Origin: Symbiodinium kawagutii
Lineage: Eukaryota > Sar > Dinophyceae > Suessiales > Symbiodiniaceae
Assembly (NCBI GenBank): GCA_009767595.1
Contig: VSDK01012921.1
Span: forward strand, 70,455-134,454
DNA: 64,000 nucleotides
Direction: 5' to 3'
Position numbers and translations under genes: made by a program. Positions 1 through 10,075 of the stretch are shown here, in pieces. The notes under the pieces were generated by a model that was not told the origin of the DNA, did no database searches, and was given only the letters and a program-made list of their open reading frames with translations. The first letter of the stretch is position 1; each line of letters begins with the position of its first letter.

Positions 1-23
1 AGCCAACCAACCGGATATTCCAG

Positions 24-168
24 GTTCAATCAGCAGGACGTCTCCATCAACCTCGTGTGGGACTGCGGGAAACTGGTGGTGGATCGGCCAATTCTTTCAA
101 CTGAGCACTGGATTGAAAATGCCATGAGTTTCCAACGCAAAACAAGGGCTGACGATGCCAAGACTGTC
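24..168 (+). CDS. Putative exon of an unidentified spliced gene
   Basis: An AG at 22-23 is followed by a frame (TTC at 25) that is open to TGA at 178-180 and has mixed, protein-like composition (for example VWDCGKLVVDRPILSTEHW). Phase-0 GT donors occur at 166 (GTCGTG) and 169 (GTGGGG), and the next candidate exon at 236 also starts in phase 0. No domain is recognised. The overlapping frame is also open for part of the stretch, so the call is moderate. Confidence 0.38.
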
Positions 169-235
169 GTGGGGATGTGAACACGTCCTGGGGTTGAAGC
201 GTTGAACCCGCGGGACCACAACCAACTCTTTACAG

Positions 236-436
236 ACCTTTATCCTGGCAGCGGCTTTCCAAGCGCTGAGCGGGAAAGTGGGGGTCTTGGATTCCGTATG
301 GCATGGTCATTCCCCAGGCAAAAAATCCCAAACTCGCCAAAGATGGTGTGAAAATCACAGAAACCGCGCTTTCCCATCTTTCATGAACGAAATCATCAGG
401 AAGATCAATTTGAACAAATTTTCAATGATCATCCTG
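236..436 (+). CDS. Putative exon (end uncertain)
   Basis: It follows the pyrimidine-rich acceptor CTCTTTACAG. The frame starting ACC TTT ATC is open to TGA at 437 and begins TFILAAAFQALSGKVGV. Internal GT sites such as GTATGG near 296 could end the exon earlier. It fits in phase after the exon ending at 165 or 168. Function unknown. Confidence 0.33.
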
Positions 437-461
437 TGATTTCCAAACCCGGTCTCCTTAG

Positions 462-703
462 TTTCCTTCCCAAAACGTCCACCCGGCCGCAACCAATTTT
501 CGAGCGATGTGGCCGTAACGCTGGGTCAAGCCATTGGACCCCGACGTTCGGGTGGACCGGGCCCCCACCGGTGCCAGCGGCCGCAGGATGTGGTGCACCA
601 CCGGCCACTGAAGAATTCCCTGACGGTTTTCACCTGGGCCCAGCGGCTGACCATGACCGGCTGTGGTTGGCTGTACATGTCTCCGCTTAAAATGCTCAAG
701 AAG
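462..703 (+). CDS. Putative exon ending at GTGGGT donor
   Basis: After CTCCTTAG the reading frame containing DVAVTLGQAIGPRRSGG and later FTWAQRLTMTGCGWLYMSP is open to a phase-0 donor AAGAAG/GTGGGT at 704. The left edge could instead be the AG at 503-504. Other frames of this GC-rich block are also open, so frame choice rests on amino-acid composition. No family recognised. Confidence 0.33.
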
Positions 704-1347
704 GTGGGTTATATGTGGGTTATGAAGGTCTGATGATGGTCTATCCTGGGTTTAAAAAGTGGTTAATAATGATTTAGAATAGATGAATAAGCTTGTTTAA
801 TGATGTGTTTGTCATGATTCAGCTGGTTGATGATGGTAACGGGCACGCGTGGTGGATGCAAATACCTTTTTCATGGTTGAAGCTGTTGACTCATGGCATT
901 GTGTGGTGATTGATGCAGCAACAACGGCTGACCCTAAATGGTTGATACATGTTGATACGGATAAAGACTAGCGGGTTGATACCAACAAGACAATGGGATG
1001 GGTAGATACCAATTTATACGGGAGACTATGAGTTGTAATCCTTACTGGCCTAATACCAACAGATTGACTAGTTCAACATGGCTTTCAAAGGCCAGCAACT
1101 TCTGGCAACCACGGCCGCATGCGCTTTTATCATATGTGTCTACATATGTTTATATATAGTATACACATGATTCTGAACACGTGTGCATGTATGAACAAGT
1201 AAATTGGCAAATGCATGCGTATTATATATATATACACATCACAGTATGGCTCCCATATCTGGAAGTGAAACTGGTTGCCGGCATCAAGTATTGTCAATCA
1301 CAAGCAAGTTTGGGGTTCGTTGGTAAATAGGAAGGTTCATGGGGTAG

Positions 1348-1422
1348 GAGCCATGCTGTGCGACACAGACCAGCCGCATACATTCGAGAAATCAGAAGGC
1401 AAAGTGAAGCAATCATCACATG
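1348..1422 (+). CDS. Putative short exon abutting a TIR element
   Basis: AG at 1346-1347 is followed by G AGC CAT GCT..., reading SHAVRHRPAAYIREIRRQSE. It ends ACA TG/GTGGTTTCTC, where the GT is the fourth and fifth base of a family A TIR element. The exon ends in phase 2. Product unknown. Its value is the coincidence of donor and element boundary, seen again at 54692 and 56578. Confidence 0.42.
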
Positions 1423-1527
1423 GTGGTTTCTCAGAATAGGGGACCCCCAAAATGGCTTCTTTATTACTATAAGTGATTACTAGGGGATGATTGGGGGGTA
1501 CCCCTATGGCTTGAGAAACACCCACAT
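1420..1527 (+). repeat. Family A TIR element, copy 1
   Basis: A 108-bp element with left end ATGGTGGTTTCTCAGAATAG and right end GGCTTGAGAAACACCCACATG. Between them lie the GGGGACCCCC and GGGGGGTACCCC arms shared with the other copies. ATG occurs on both sides. The left TIR appears to supply the donor of the exon ending at 1422. Confidence 0.75.
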
Positions 1528-1639
1528 GTTCATAGAAAGCCCATTGTTCATGGTTGATTCTGTCCGTGACAGACATTGACAGCGTTGGCTCACCGCTTTT
1601 CTCACCGCGGCTCGTCAACTCGTTGGTCTTCACTAGCAT

Positions 1640-1725
1640 TTGGCGAGCTGGGTCAAGGCTTTAACCAACCAATAATGGAGGTTAATAAGCAACAATAACA
1701 GGGAAAACAATGATTAATGATGGTT
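1640..1725 (+). repeat. Degenerate family C TIR element
   Basis: GCTGGGTCAAGGCTTTAACC, then AATAACAGGGAAAACAATG and a GATTAATGATGG motif, match the left and central parts of family C copies at 26106 and 56361. The right TIR is not clear, so this is a partial or decayed copy. Confidence 0.45.
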
Positions 1726-1908
1726 GTTCGTATTTTTCCTCGTGTTTTCTCCCATGATTTGAGATCCTGGGTTGATGAACTCATATTGTTTCGATGGGGC
1801 AACTAACCGCCAACCAAAATAGATCAAAATAACCATTTATTCACCATCAACCATTATTAAGAATCATTCACCATCGTAAACCACAAGTAACCAACCACTG
1901 ATTGTCAG

Positions 1909-2136
1909 CCAAGAATTCCGGAGGGGCTGGGGGCATTTGGCCTGACCAACCAGGTTGCAGTGCCGAGCACCAACTATACGCAAGCGGTGCTTCCGGGAGA
2001 GGAGCCAGTGCTGGAGCCGGAGAACAAAACAGTGACTCGGTGGCAGCGGGGATCGGGCCCGGCCGGGGCTGTAGCTACGCCTGGGTGCCCGTTTCGTGCG
2101 TTTTTTTTCACACAAAAAATGAGCAGAACTGACCCG
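1909..2136 (+). CDS. Putative exon (end uncertain)
   Basis: After GATTGTCAG a phase-0 frame reads PRIPEGLGAFGLTNQVAVP, then QAVLPGEEPVLEPENKTV, and stays open to TGA at 2137. GT sites at the codons for TV (GTGACT) and near 2070 (GTAGCT) are possible donors, so the true exon is probably shorter. The composition is convincingly protein-like; the family is unknown. Confidence 0.4.
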
Positions 2137-2277
2137 TGAATATCCAGTACCTATAGCCATTCACCAAGCATTAACGATAACCAAAGTGTCCAAGTAGACG
2201 TCTCAATCAGTGACTACTAAGTCAATCGAAACGCCCCCCTTCGTTTTGCTAGGGGTAAGACTAATCAATTGGTGCCG

Positions 2278-2366
2278 ATGTTGCTGCTGCTGCTGCTGTT
2301 GTTGTTGTTGATGATGATGATGATGATGTTGTTGTTGTTGCTGGTGTTGTTGTTGTTGTTGTTGGT
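2278..2366 (+). repeat. Trinucleotide repeats (GCT/GTT/GAT)n
   Basis: Short runs of TGC, GTT and GAT triplets form the left shoulder of the large heptamer array. Confidence 0.9.
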
Positions 2367-3249
2367 TGTTTGTTGTTTGTTGTTTGTTGTTTGTTGTTTG
2401 TTGTTTGTTGTTTGTTGTTTGTTGTTTGTTGTTTGTTGTTTGTTGTTTGTTGTTTGTTGTTTGTTGTTTGTTGTTTGTTGTTTGTTGTTTGTTGTTTGTT
2501 GTTTGTTGTTTGTTGTTTGTTGTTTGTTGTTTGTTGTTTGTTGTTTGTTGTTTGTTGTTTGTTGTTTGTTGTTTGTTGTTTGTTGTTTGTTGTTTGTTGT
2601 TTGTTGTTTGTTGTTTGTTGTTTGTTGTTTGTTGTTTGTTGTTTGTTGTTTGTTGTTTGTTGTTTGTTGTTTGTTGTTTGTTGTTTGTTGTTTGTTGTTT
2701 GTTGTTTGTTGTTTGTTGTTTGTTGTTTGTTGTTTGTTGTTTGTTGTTTGTTGTTTGTTGTTTGTTGTTTGTTGTTTGTTGTTTGTTGTTTGTTGTTTGT
2801 TGTTTGTTGTTTGTTGTTTGTTGTTTGTTGTTTGTTGTTTGTTGTTTGTTGTTTGTTGTTTGTTGTTTGTTGTTTGTTGTTTGTTGTTTGTTGTTTGTTG
2901 TTTGTTGTTTGTTGTTTGTTGTTTGTTGTTTGTTGTTTGTTGTTTGTTGTTTGTTGTTTGTTGTTTGTTGTTTGTTGTTTGTTGTTTGTTGTTTGTTGTT
3001 TGTTGTTTGTTGTTTGTTGTTTGTTGTTTGTTGTTTGTTGTTTGTTGTTTGTTGTTTGTTGTTTGTTGTTTGTTGTTTGTTGTTTGTTGTTTGTTGTTTG
3101 TTGTTTGTTGTTTGTTGTTTGTTGTTTGTTGTTTGTTGTTTGTTGTTTGTTGTTTGTTGTTTGTTGTTTGTTGTTTGTTGTTTGTTGTTTGTTGTTTGTT
3201 GTTTGTTGTTTGTTGTTTGTTGTTTGTTGTTTGTTGTTTGTTGTTTGTT
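2367..3249 (+). repeat. Heptanucleotide array (TTGTTTG)n
   Basis: About 125 almost perfect copies of TTGTTTG, roughly 880 bp. The unit contains only G and T on the + strand and has no stop codon in any frame on either strand. It therefore creates several spurious 300-480-codon frames, which I do not accept as genes. It is flanked by GTT/GAT triplets on the left and (GGT)n on the right. Confidence 0.97.
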
Positions 3250-4369
3250 GGGTGGTGGTGGTGGTGGTGGTGGTGGTGTTGTCGTTGTTGTTGTAAATGT
3301 GATTCGTCGGATAAAAACCACAAACAGCAGAAGCTGCGGTGGGGAAAATGAACCAGCCAAGTTCTGGATTGATTTTCTGTCGCCGGACTCTGCTCTGATG
3401 TGCGCAAATCTGTTATCCCTAGCTGAGCCAACCCGGAGTGAGCCACCCCACAAAACTTGTTGTTGGGAATGATCATCCTGAATCACTGACTTCTTTCGAT
3501 GCCATGCGAATCCAGTCAATGAACCACACTCTTCAACTACGCAATCCACAACAGGTGATTTCAAGATAGATGCATACTCACAGCATCTCACCTGCATACG
3601 TTCTTTGGTTCCTTGACTGCTCTCGAACTTCCCAGTCCTGCTGTCACTGGTTTGGTTGGATTGCAATCATGAGAATAATAATTATGCTCTTTGGGGTAGT
3701 ATTGAGCAGGGCTTTGAACACCCCTAGTCTTGGTCATCACAAGTAGCATCCAGAAATGACGTCGGGGGCCCCGAGATGTGTTTCCTGAGCCTGGGAGAGG
3801 ATCGGATCATGCTTGGTGGGGTGTATCAGCATGAACAGCGCTCCATGCCATTGTGGAACGGTTGAGCGTCCTGGTATCACTCGAGGAACCAGCTGACAGT
3901 ATCAGCAACAAATTACCAAAACCCTCACGATTCCCCACCGTTGAGCCAGGGCTCCAAGATTGCCTTGGCCCGACTCACACGATGCACTGCGGAAAGGGTG
4001 AATAGGGGTTCACGGCGGTGAACAATCAAATCAGAAGCTATTATTACCAATCATTATATAATCATTGTTAACAAAATCATTCACCATGATTCACGATTTT
4101 TATTTAGCAGGCCTTGCAATGCCATTAATGACATCATAGGTATCTATGATCAGTCAGCAAAGAGTCATATGGTGCTCAACCATCATTGAGCATCATGAAG
4201 CATGATTGACCATGGTCAACCACTGTATTTTCTTGTGGGTTACCATCCCCTCAATCGTCAATCAAACATTGATGATCTCCTTGTTGTTGACTTCATCCCC
4301 TCACATCCCCTCAATCATTTGTCAATCATCGACCATTTTCTTCGTCCACCCCTGTGGCTTCACTTGGTC

Positions 4370-4705
4370 CTGCCAGGTAGCCCTGATAGCACTGGAGACA
4401 GAAGAGGCGCTTGCCTCAACTCGCTGGCTGACTTGGGGACTCGCATCAACGTTGTGGTTCCAAACAAAGATGATGCTTCCAAGCAACAAACACGGCTGCG
4501 GGTGGCCACAGGGCTAGCCACATTGGCAACCCTGAAGTTGCAGCCCAACAGTGCTGTATTCTGTGCCAATTCGCTGAGTGCCCTTTTTTGCGGTTTACCC
4601 CGCACTCTTCGGGCGCGCTTCAGATATGGCCTTGACCCTGGCTGCTGCTATCATGAGGTCGCTTCGGTGACATCCAGCCAGCTTGGCCATCTGAAAAGTA
4701 ACCAG
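4370..4705 (+). CDS. Possible exon island, frame ambiguous
   Basis: A GC-richer island with two competing open + strand frames. One reads LETEEALASTRWLTWGLAS after CTGCCAG. The other, part of a 169-codon ATG ORF from 4202, reads VATGLATLATLKLQPNSAV. I cannot decide between them. No family recognised. Confidence 0.22.
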
Positions 4706-4981
4706 TCATGACGCTTATCTTGCCATGATTCACCAGCCATTAATCATCATTGTCATTCGTTATCCTATCATGATGTACTCGCTTACAGATCCCTGTTGCT
4801 GGGGTATTGTTTTTTATTTTTCCCGCCATCATTCACCATTGTTGATTGGTTCTTGTCCACTGCTACTTGCTGATCAAGTATTAAGCACTAAGCAAATGAT
4901 TACTCACCAACCATCAATGATCAACAAAAACCATGGATAACCGTTACCCGCTAATAGCCACTAGTAATGATTGAAGACCAT

Positions 4982-5093
4982 ATGGTGGTTTCTAAAAAAT
5001 CGGGAACCCCAAAGTTATGTTTTTTTCATTGCTACAAATTGTTGATAAACTGGATGATTTGGGGGTCCCCTATGGCTTGAGAAACCACCACAT
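4982..5093 (+). repeat. Family A TIR element, copy 2
   Basis: ATGGTGGTTTCT on the left and GGCTTGAGAAACCACCACAT on the right, with GGGGGTCCCC near the right end. A solo left half (TGTTTCTCAAAATGGGAGAC) follows directly at about 5092-5122, suggesting tandem or nested insertion. Confidence 0.75.
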
Positions 5094-5329
5094 GGGTGTT
5101 TCTCAAAATGGGAGACCCCCAGTTATCATCCATCAATAAGCATTTAAGTAATAACCATCATATCAATCATTGAAAACCATATTTGACAAAATACTCATCA
5201 ATAGGTATCGTAGTGATCATCCATGAATAACTAGTTATCACCCATGAATAACCCGTTGTCATCCATTAATAACCATACCAATCATAGCATTATTTGTCAA
5301 TGGGTATCGGTTGATTCTGTCTTCGCCAG

Positions 5330-5450
5330 GTGCAGTTGCTGCAACGCTTTCTCTCACGACACCGGTCCAGACCGGGCTGGACACATGTCCGACAGCTCAG
5401 GAGATGGCTAGGGCAGGGTGCTCGCGATGCTGACAAGGACAGCCGCATGT
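5330..5450 (+). CDS. Putative exon (end uncertain)
   Basis: After CTTCGCCAG a frame starting GTG CAG TTG reads VQLLQRFLSRHRSRPGW and remains open to TGA at 5465. It is rich in Arg and Gln and looks coding. No clear donor; GTCCTA near 5450 is possible. Function unknown. Confidence 0.33.
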
Positions 5451-5461
5451 CCTACATGTAC

Positions 5462-5525
5462 AGATGATATGATATGATAAGATATGATATGATATAATGT
5501 GATATGATATGATGTGATATGATAT
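5462..5525 (+). repeat. GATAT microsatellite
   Basis: An imperfect (GATAT)n run, with GATAAGATAT variants, directly 3' of the preceding island. Confidence 0.85.
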
Positions 5526-5894
5526 GGACTGGCACACGTACACATGTATATGCACATTTTTGAACGATTGTACATAGGTGATATCAACTTATATGTAATG
5601 TTTGCTTATCTATATAGAAGATGTAAAGGCTATACAGATACACATGCGTATGCTACTACTCGACATGAGTAAAGCGAGATCCCAACTTACTGCTTGAAAT
5701 GTGGGCACTAAGTCTTGACCCATGCCTGTATCCTGTATCACGTTCAGGTCGGCATGGTTTTCTTTTGGATGCATGTGTTTACGGTGTGTATATATATATA
5801 TATATGATGTAACATCTTACGCCCCATATTATCCTCCCTGCTTATGGCTTGTTTTGCTCAGCGATGAAACTTAGCACAGAGCCAGTCAACGAGC

Positions 5895-6377
5895 ATGAAG
5901 CAGGTTTCTCAACGTTTCTCACTGCTGGCAGAATCAGGAGGCATTGGCAGAACAGTCAAGCTCAATTTTCTGAAGCAAGCCTTGGACACTGCAATCTCAT
6001 TCTATCTACCAGTCATCCAGCCATCTGATCCATCAAATGGGCAAATGGGACTTCCAATTAGCAAGCATAGTTCGACAATTAGCAGGTATACTTCGTGTGC
6101 GGCCCCCCAGTTCCAACCCACAATTGCTTCTTATTCACAGCGAAATAATCCAGAGTTCCCGATCTCGAATTCGCACGTAGTATTTGTTGACTATGCCCTC
6201 TCATCTGTGTTTCTGCTCCAAACATGCTTGGGACCCATTCTCACACACCTTCAAAACCTCAAAGTTGATGGGATTCCAGTTGCCGAGAATATCCAGGCAT
6301 TACGATGCAACAATCCAGGAAGGGCTGAAAATGGTATAATTCAGGCATCAAAGGATCTTCCCGATCTTTCAGTTTGA
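5895..6377 (+). CDS. Hypothetical 160-codon ORF
   Basis: An ATG-to-TGA frame in otherwise intron-like DNA, starting MKQVSQRFSLLAESGGIG. It has no motif, signal peptide or coiled coil that I recognise. It is long for chance but not decisive in 64 kb, and it could contain an exon rather than be a gene. About 6380-7110 has no better-supported feature. Confidence 0.22.
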   Translation: MKQVSQRFSLLAESGGIGRTVKLNFLKQALDTAISFYLPVIQPSDPSNGQMGLPISKHSSTISRYTSCAAPQFQPTIASYSQRNNPEFPISNSHVVFVDYALSSVFLLQTCLGPILTHLQNLKVDGIPVAENIQALRCNNPGRAENGIIQASKDLPDLSV

Positions 6378-7120
6378 ATATACAGAGTAACTATGCCGTT
6401 TGTAAATGCTGACACAGGGTAGGCTTAAAACCACCCAAACATGGTCGAACAGAAGAGCTTTGGCAATTTTGCTGTTGGATGTGACACCTCCACTTCCACC
6501 CTGGTTTGTTCTAAAGCACCTCGCTATAGTCTTATCCACTCCTAGAGTATAGATACCCTACACATCGATTTTACAAATCATGATCAACTATTCGAATTCA
6601 TCGTTCGCCACTATATGCCACCATCATCCAAATTGTCCTAAACCAACTCTCCTCTCCCCACACCGTGTTTTTTGGCTGCGCAACGGAACGTGGAACCACG
6701 GCGGCTCGTGCAGCCTCCGAGGTGATTTCACAGCATGGGCTGCACCTGAAAGCTGAGTGAAATATAGCGGATGGAAAATGATGGTGGGGATGAGGTTGTA
6801 AAGTCAACAACCATCCCCCCTAAACATCCCTAAACCACAATCTTGAGAGATGGGGATGGGTCGACACTTCTGTACTTCAACATGAAGATCTCAGGGGACA
6901 TTTTCGTATGAAAAGTGGAGCATGGCTTCGCCGGCATTGGGAATCTGCAGAATCCAACCTGCAACACGATTCGCACACCCCGTGGGTGTCCAGGGCAACA
7001 TCAAGGGGTTCATCATTGGGGAACGACGCAAGTTGGGCTCAGATTGATGTGGAACGCAACCATCCTTTTGTGGGAGTACATCATTTATGAAGTCATTGCT
7101 CTATGACCTGTTTCTTTTGT

Positions 7121-7255
7121 GAAGCCATTGTCCTAGAAGCCCCTGCGGGACCGACCCATCCCTGCTCGCGTTATTGGCAGAGAGCTGTTGGAGAAAAAAA
7201 GAAGCGGTGCAGGAAGTGCGAGAGGACAAATCTACTGAGCCAGAAGGATACTCTG
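7121..7255 (+). CDS. Possible exon, frame ambiguous
   Basis: After TTATTGGCAG (7164-7173) a frame reads WRKKEAVQEVREDKSTEPEG and ends at TACTCTG/GTTATG. A second open frame carries CRKCERTNLLSQKD. Both are plausible and I cannot choose. The end phase does not match the next exon at 7424, so an exon may be missing between them. Confidence 0.28.
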
Positions 7256-7423
7256 GTTATGTTATATAAATTGTGGTTGACTGATTTCTGGAATCGGATT
7301 GCATAAAATGATTGTGTATGCCCACTGTGGCCCACTACGGTAAACCTTTGCATTAGCCGTTATGTCCTATATACATATATACTGTTCTTAGCTATTGTCA
7401 ATCATTAACCGCGATTAACCTAG

Positions 7424-7594
7424 TTATCGTCTTTCTCGGTTCACTGCGAGTCCTTCTGATGTGGCGGATGTGCAAAGTCGTTCCTTTGGTGATGGCGTCA
7501 GATCTTCTGTTTCAGTACACAGCAGTAACGAAATTGTACCACGCTTCATGGAGGATATTCACCAGGACCACTATGGTGATTTGAAAGCAGAACA
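7424..7594 (+). CDS. Putative exon 1 of a five-exon chain; GC donor
   Basis: After TTAACCTAG the frame T TAT CGT CTT... reads SPSDVADVQSRSFGDG, then NEIVPRFMEDIHQDHYGDLK, with no stop until past 7610. The best donor is GCAAGC at 7595 (GAACA/GCAAGC), which leaves phase 2. The next exon at 7799 starts in the matching phase. GC-AG introns are well documented in dinoflagellates. There is no ATG, so the frame starts in an upstream exon. Product unknown. Confidence 0.48.
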
Positions 7595-7798
7595 GCAAGC
7601 TTTTCTTCAGATATATTTTCTTTAGGATATGATGTATATGTATATATATATATTCTTTAATTGTTTAACTGATATGCATGTCTCTCTCTCTCTAAATATA
7701 TATATATATTCACTAACATATATGTATATCATATGTTAACATGTATATACTTCTATATGTTGTCTGTTCCATTCTGTTTCACTCCATTTTTTCTTCAG

Positions 7799-7879
7799 AG
7801 CTGCGAAGGCTTCTCTTCCTTTGGATGCCGACTACTACCTGGATCACCAGTTGCTCGACCCTGGGAGTTCAGGGCCATG
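7799..7879 (+). CDS. Putative exon 2 of the 7.4-8.2 kb chain
   Basis: It has the strongest acceptor in the region (CCATTTTTTCTTCAG), then A GCT GCG AAG..., reading AAKASLPLDADYYLDHQLLD. It ends CCATG/GTGGGA at 7880. Start and end are both phase 2, consistent with the exons on either side. A competing open frame runs on past the donor. Confidence 0.48.
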
Positions 7880-8009
7880 GTGGGAGTAGGTCCTGCAACT
7901 GCCAATCTGCTGCAAAAGGTGACACGTGTAAGACTTCGCAATTTTGTGAAATCTTTATCAAGGAAACCCGTAAAAGTGCTGACTTGTTTAATCAACTAAA
8001 ATTCAAAAG

Positions 8010-8034
8010 CAAATTTCCTGCAAAGACAGACAAG
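8010..8034 (+). CDS. Putative 25-bp micro-exon
   Basis: TTCAAAAG/C AAA TTT CCT GCA AAG ACA GAC AAG/GTAGGC. It enters in phase 2 and leaves in phase 0, linking the exons at 7879 and 8123. Supported mainly by phase and the GTAGGC donor, so weak alone. Confidence 0.33.
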
Positions 8035-8122
8035 GTAGGCAACGGCAAAGTCTAAGCACCCCCCTTTTCGAAACAAGCACTGAACTAGAGCTATTGTGCT
8101 ATCACGGCAGTGTTTCTTCAAG

Positions 8123-8156
8123 GATGTCCCATCCCTTCTGAGGCAGTTGCAATGTG
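8123..8156 (+). CDS. Putative exon 4 of the 7.4-8.2 kb chain
   Basis: GTTTCTTCAAG/GAT GTC CCA..., reading DVPSLLRQLQC, ending TGTG/GTGAGT, a near-consensus donor. It leaves phase 1 and the next island begins with the two bases that complete GAT. Confidence 0.42.
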
Positions 8157-8210
8157 GTGAGTGTGTAGGGGCTCTTTTTTTTGGCAGTTCAGTCAATGGT
8201 ACAATCATAG

Positions 8211-8248
8211 ATGGGAGCCGCTTAGAGAGACTGGCGAAATGTCACCAG
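8211..8248 (+). CDS. Putative exon 5 of the chain, possibly terminal
   Basis: CAATCATAG/AT GGG AGC CGC TTA..., reading GSRLERLAKCHQ, with GT at 8249. If that GT is not used, the same frame continues to TAG at 8315-8317 and would end the protein. The joined five-exon product matches no family I know. Confidence 0.38.
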
Positions 8249-8599
8249 GTCGCCTGTTTATTTCAGCGTTGCACCCTGCCCCTCTGCTTGCCAGCGTTGG
8301 AGGTTCATGACTACTAGGTGGGTATTTAGTCGGTGATCTTCTGGTTGCTTGACATTTAGAAGTGTACTTGTCGGCAGGTTCCATTAGTACCTGGTTGGCT
8401 ATGGTTATGTTTGGATCAACAGCTAGATGTTGGCCAGCTGGCTCATATCACATCATTGGCCGTTTCCCTGCCCGATCATGACTCTTTCCGTTCAATTATG
8501 TTTGTTGTGGATTGTAATCCTGTGTATATATACATATATATATATACTTATTTGTATTGATATATATATATATTATATTTCATAATATCCTTGACCGGA

Positions 8600-9140
8600 T
8601 CTCCTCCACCTGCCCAGCGGTAGAAACGAGTTACAGTGGCTCCAGTCGAGGCTGAAGCAGCCGTTGGGGGAATCTCAGGGGGGCACCTGCACAGTGGAAG
8701 CACATGCACCNNNNNNNNNNNNNNNNNNNNNNNNNNNNNNNNNNNNNNNNNNNNNNNNNNNNNNNNNNNNNNNNNNNNNNNNNNNNNNNNNNNNNNNNNN
8801 NNNNNNNNNNNNNNNNNNNNNNNNNNNNNNNNNNNNNNNNNNNNNNNNNNNNNNNNNNNNNNNNNNNNNNNNNNNNNNNNNNNNNNNNNNNNNNNNNNNN
8901 NNNNNNNNNNNNNNNNNNNNNNNNNNNNNNNNNNNNNNNNNNNNNNNNNNNNNNNNNNNNNNNNNNNNNNNNNNNNNNNNNNNNNNNNNNNNNNNNNNNN
9001 NNNNNNNNNNNNNNNNNNNNNNNNNNNNNNNNNNNNNNNNNNNNNNNNNNNNNNNNNTACGGTGCCTCCAGTCGGGGCGGAACCAGCCGTTGTGGGAATC
9101 TCAGGGGGTCACCTGCACAGTGGAAGCACATGCCCAGCGG
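8600..9140 (+). repeat. Tandem repeat interrupted by assembly gap
   Basis: The ~75 bp before the gap (CAGTGGCTCCAGTCGAGGC ... GTGGAAGCACATGC) recurs after it (GGTGCCTCCAGTCGGGGC ... GTGGAAGCACATGC), with CCCAGCGG next to both. The gap therefore hides an unresolved tandem array with a unit near 100 bp. Confidence 0.7.
8711..9057. other. Assembly gap (N)
   Basis: 347 consecutive N. Open frames crossing it are artefacts. Confidence 1.
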
Positions 9141-9366
9141 GATTCAATCCATGGAGCTTCATGGCAGCCATAGCGCGCTGCAACTATACAATTTTAGCAT
9201 AAGCTTAAGAAGCTATAAGGTTTGACTATAAGCTGTGACTATACAGCTTTAGCTGTGACTATGCGCAGCCATAGCTTATGAAGAAGGGTTTCATAGGATC
9301 TTTCAGGTAGCTATAAGTCTGGTCGCTCATTGACCAACCTTGAACTCAAGCACACCACTCTGTGAC

Positions 9367-9477
9367 ATGTTGGTTTCTCAAGTCATAGGGGACCCGCAAA
9401 ATCGATGGTTTATGACTATCAATGGTTAAACATGGATGATAACTGAAGGTCCTTCTATGGCTTGAGAAGCCGCCTAT
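9367..9477 (+). repeat. Family A TIR element, copy 3 (diverged)
   Basis: ATGTTGGTTTCTCAAG on the left and GGCTTGAGAAGCCGCCTAT on the right, with GGGGACCCGC and the central TATGACTATCAATGGTTAA. Same architecture as the other copies but both TIRs are mutated. Confidence 0.65.
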
Positions 9478-9585
9478 CTTATTGTTGGCTATAATCCCCC
9501 ATTAAAAACCTATTGTTTTGGGGGTACCTCAACCTGGCTTCAGACCCACATGTCCATGTGTCGATGAAGCCAACAGATCCATGAG

Positions 9586-9689
9586 CCCCGTCGGCGAAAA
9601 GGCTGCGGGTCTTTGAACCGGTGCTGGGCGGCTCCAAGAACAGCGTGGAGCGCTGGTTGGGGGCGAGTCGGCTGTGGCGTGGTGGGGAG
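9586..9689 (+). CDS. Putative exon with GTAGAT donor
   Basis: The frame after CCATGAG/CC CCG TCG GCG reads AKRLRVFEPVLGGSKNSVER and ends GGGGAG/GTAGAT at 9690 in phase 0. The next exon at 9916 starts in phase 0, implying a ~226-bp intron made of GGTTGG-rich sequence. Product unknown. Confidence 0.42.
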
Positions 9690-9915
9690 GTAGATCGGAG
9701 CTAGCGGCTGGGGTTGGGGGTTAGGATTGTGTTCATGTTCGGGAGGTGGGGGGGTTGGTAGATGTTGGTAGGTTGTTTGGATTGGCTTGGGTCGGATCGA
9801 GGTTAGGATTCTGGCTTGGCTTGAAGTTTGGGTGTTTGGGTTGGGGTGGTAAGTAAACAGTAGTGTTCAACCAGTTGATGTTTGGATTTGTGATGAGGTT
9901 TCGATTTGTTGGCAG

Positions 9916-10075
9916 ATAGGGCGGTGGAAGGACCATCAGGAGGCAGATACAAGAGATGGAGCATATCAGCGAGCCCGAGTCAGCACGGCTTGCCTCCAGT
10001 TTTTCGGCGATTACGATCCTACCATGCTGTTCATACTGGATCGAATCAATGCCTCATCACACAAAAGTCCTACCG
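9916..10075 (+). CDS. Putative exon following TTGTTGGCAG acceptor
   Basis: GTTGGCAG/ATA GGG CGG TGG... reads GRWKDHQEADTRDGAYQRAR, then CLQFFGDYDPTMLFILDRIN, open to TAA near 10110. The donor is probably ACCG/GTTCTA. It joins in phase to the exon ending at 9689. A charged, globular-looking segment with no recognised domain. Confidence 0.45.

Larger units (their letters stand above)
2140..4200. other. Region without a supported gene
   Basis: It is dominated by the TTGTTTG array. From 3290 to 4020 is unique sequence with a minus-strand open stretch that continues out of the repeat and has no recognisable product. From 4020 it is AT-rich CATTAACC-type intronic text. Confidence 0.6.

Noticed and set aside
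2203..3666. Very long open frames on both strands (up to 487 codons)
   Set aside because: They are produced by the stop-free TTGTTTG heptamer array and its triplet shoulders; poly-(NKQQTT) or (VVCCLLF) composition is not a protein.
8631..9225. Frames crossing the N gap
   Set aside because: Most residues are undetermined; continuity is an artefact of N.
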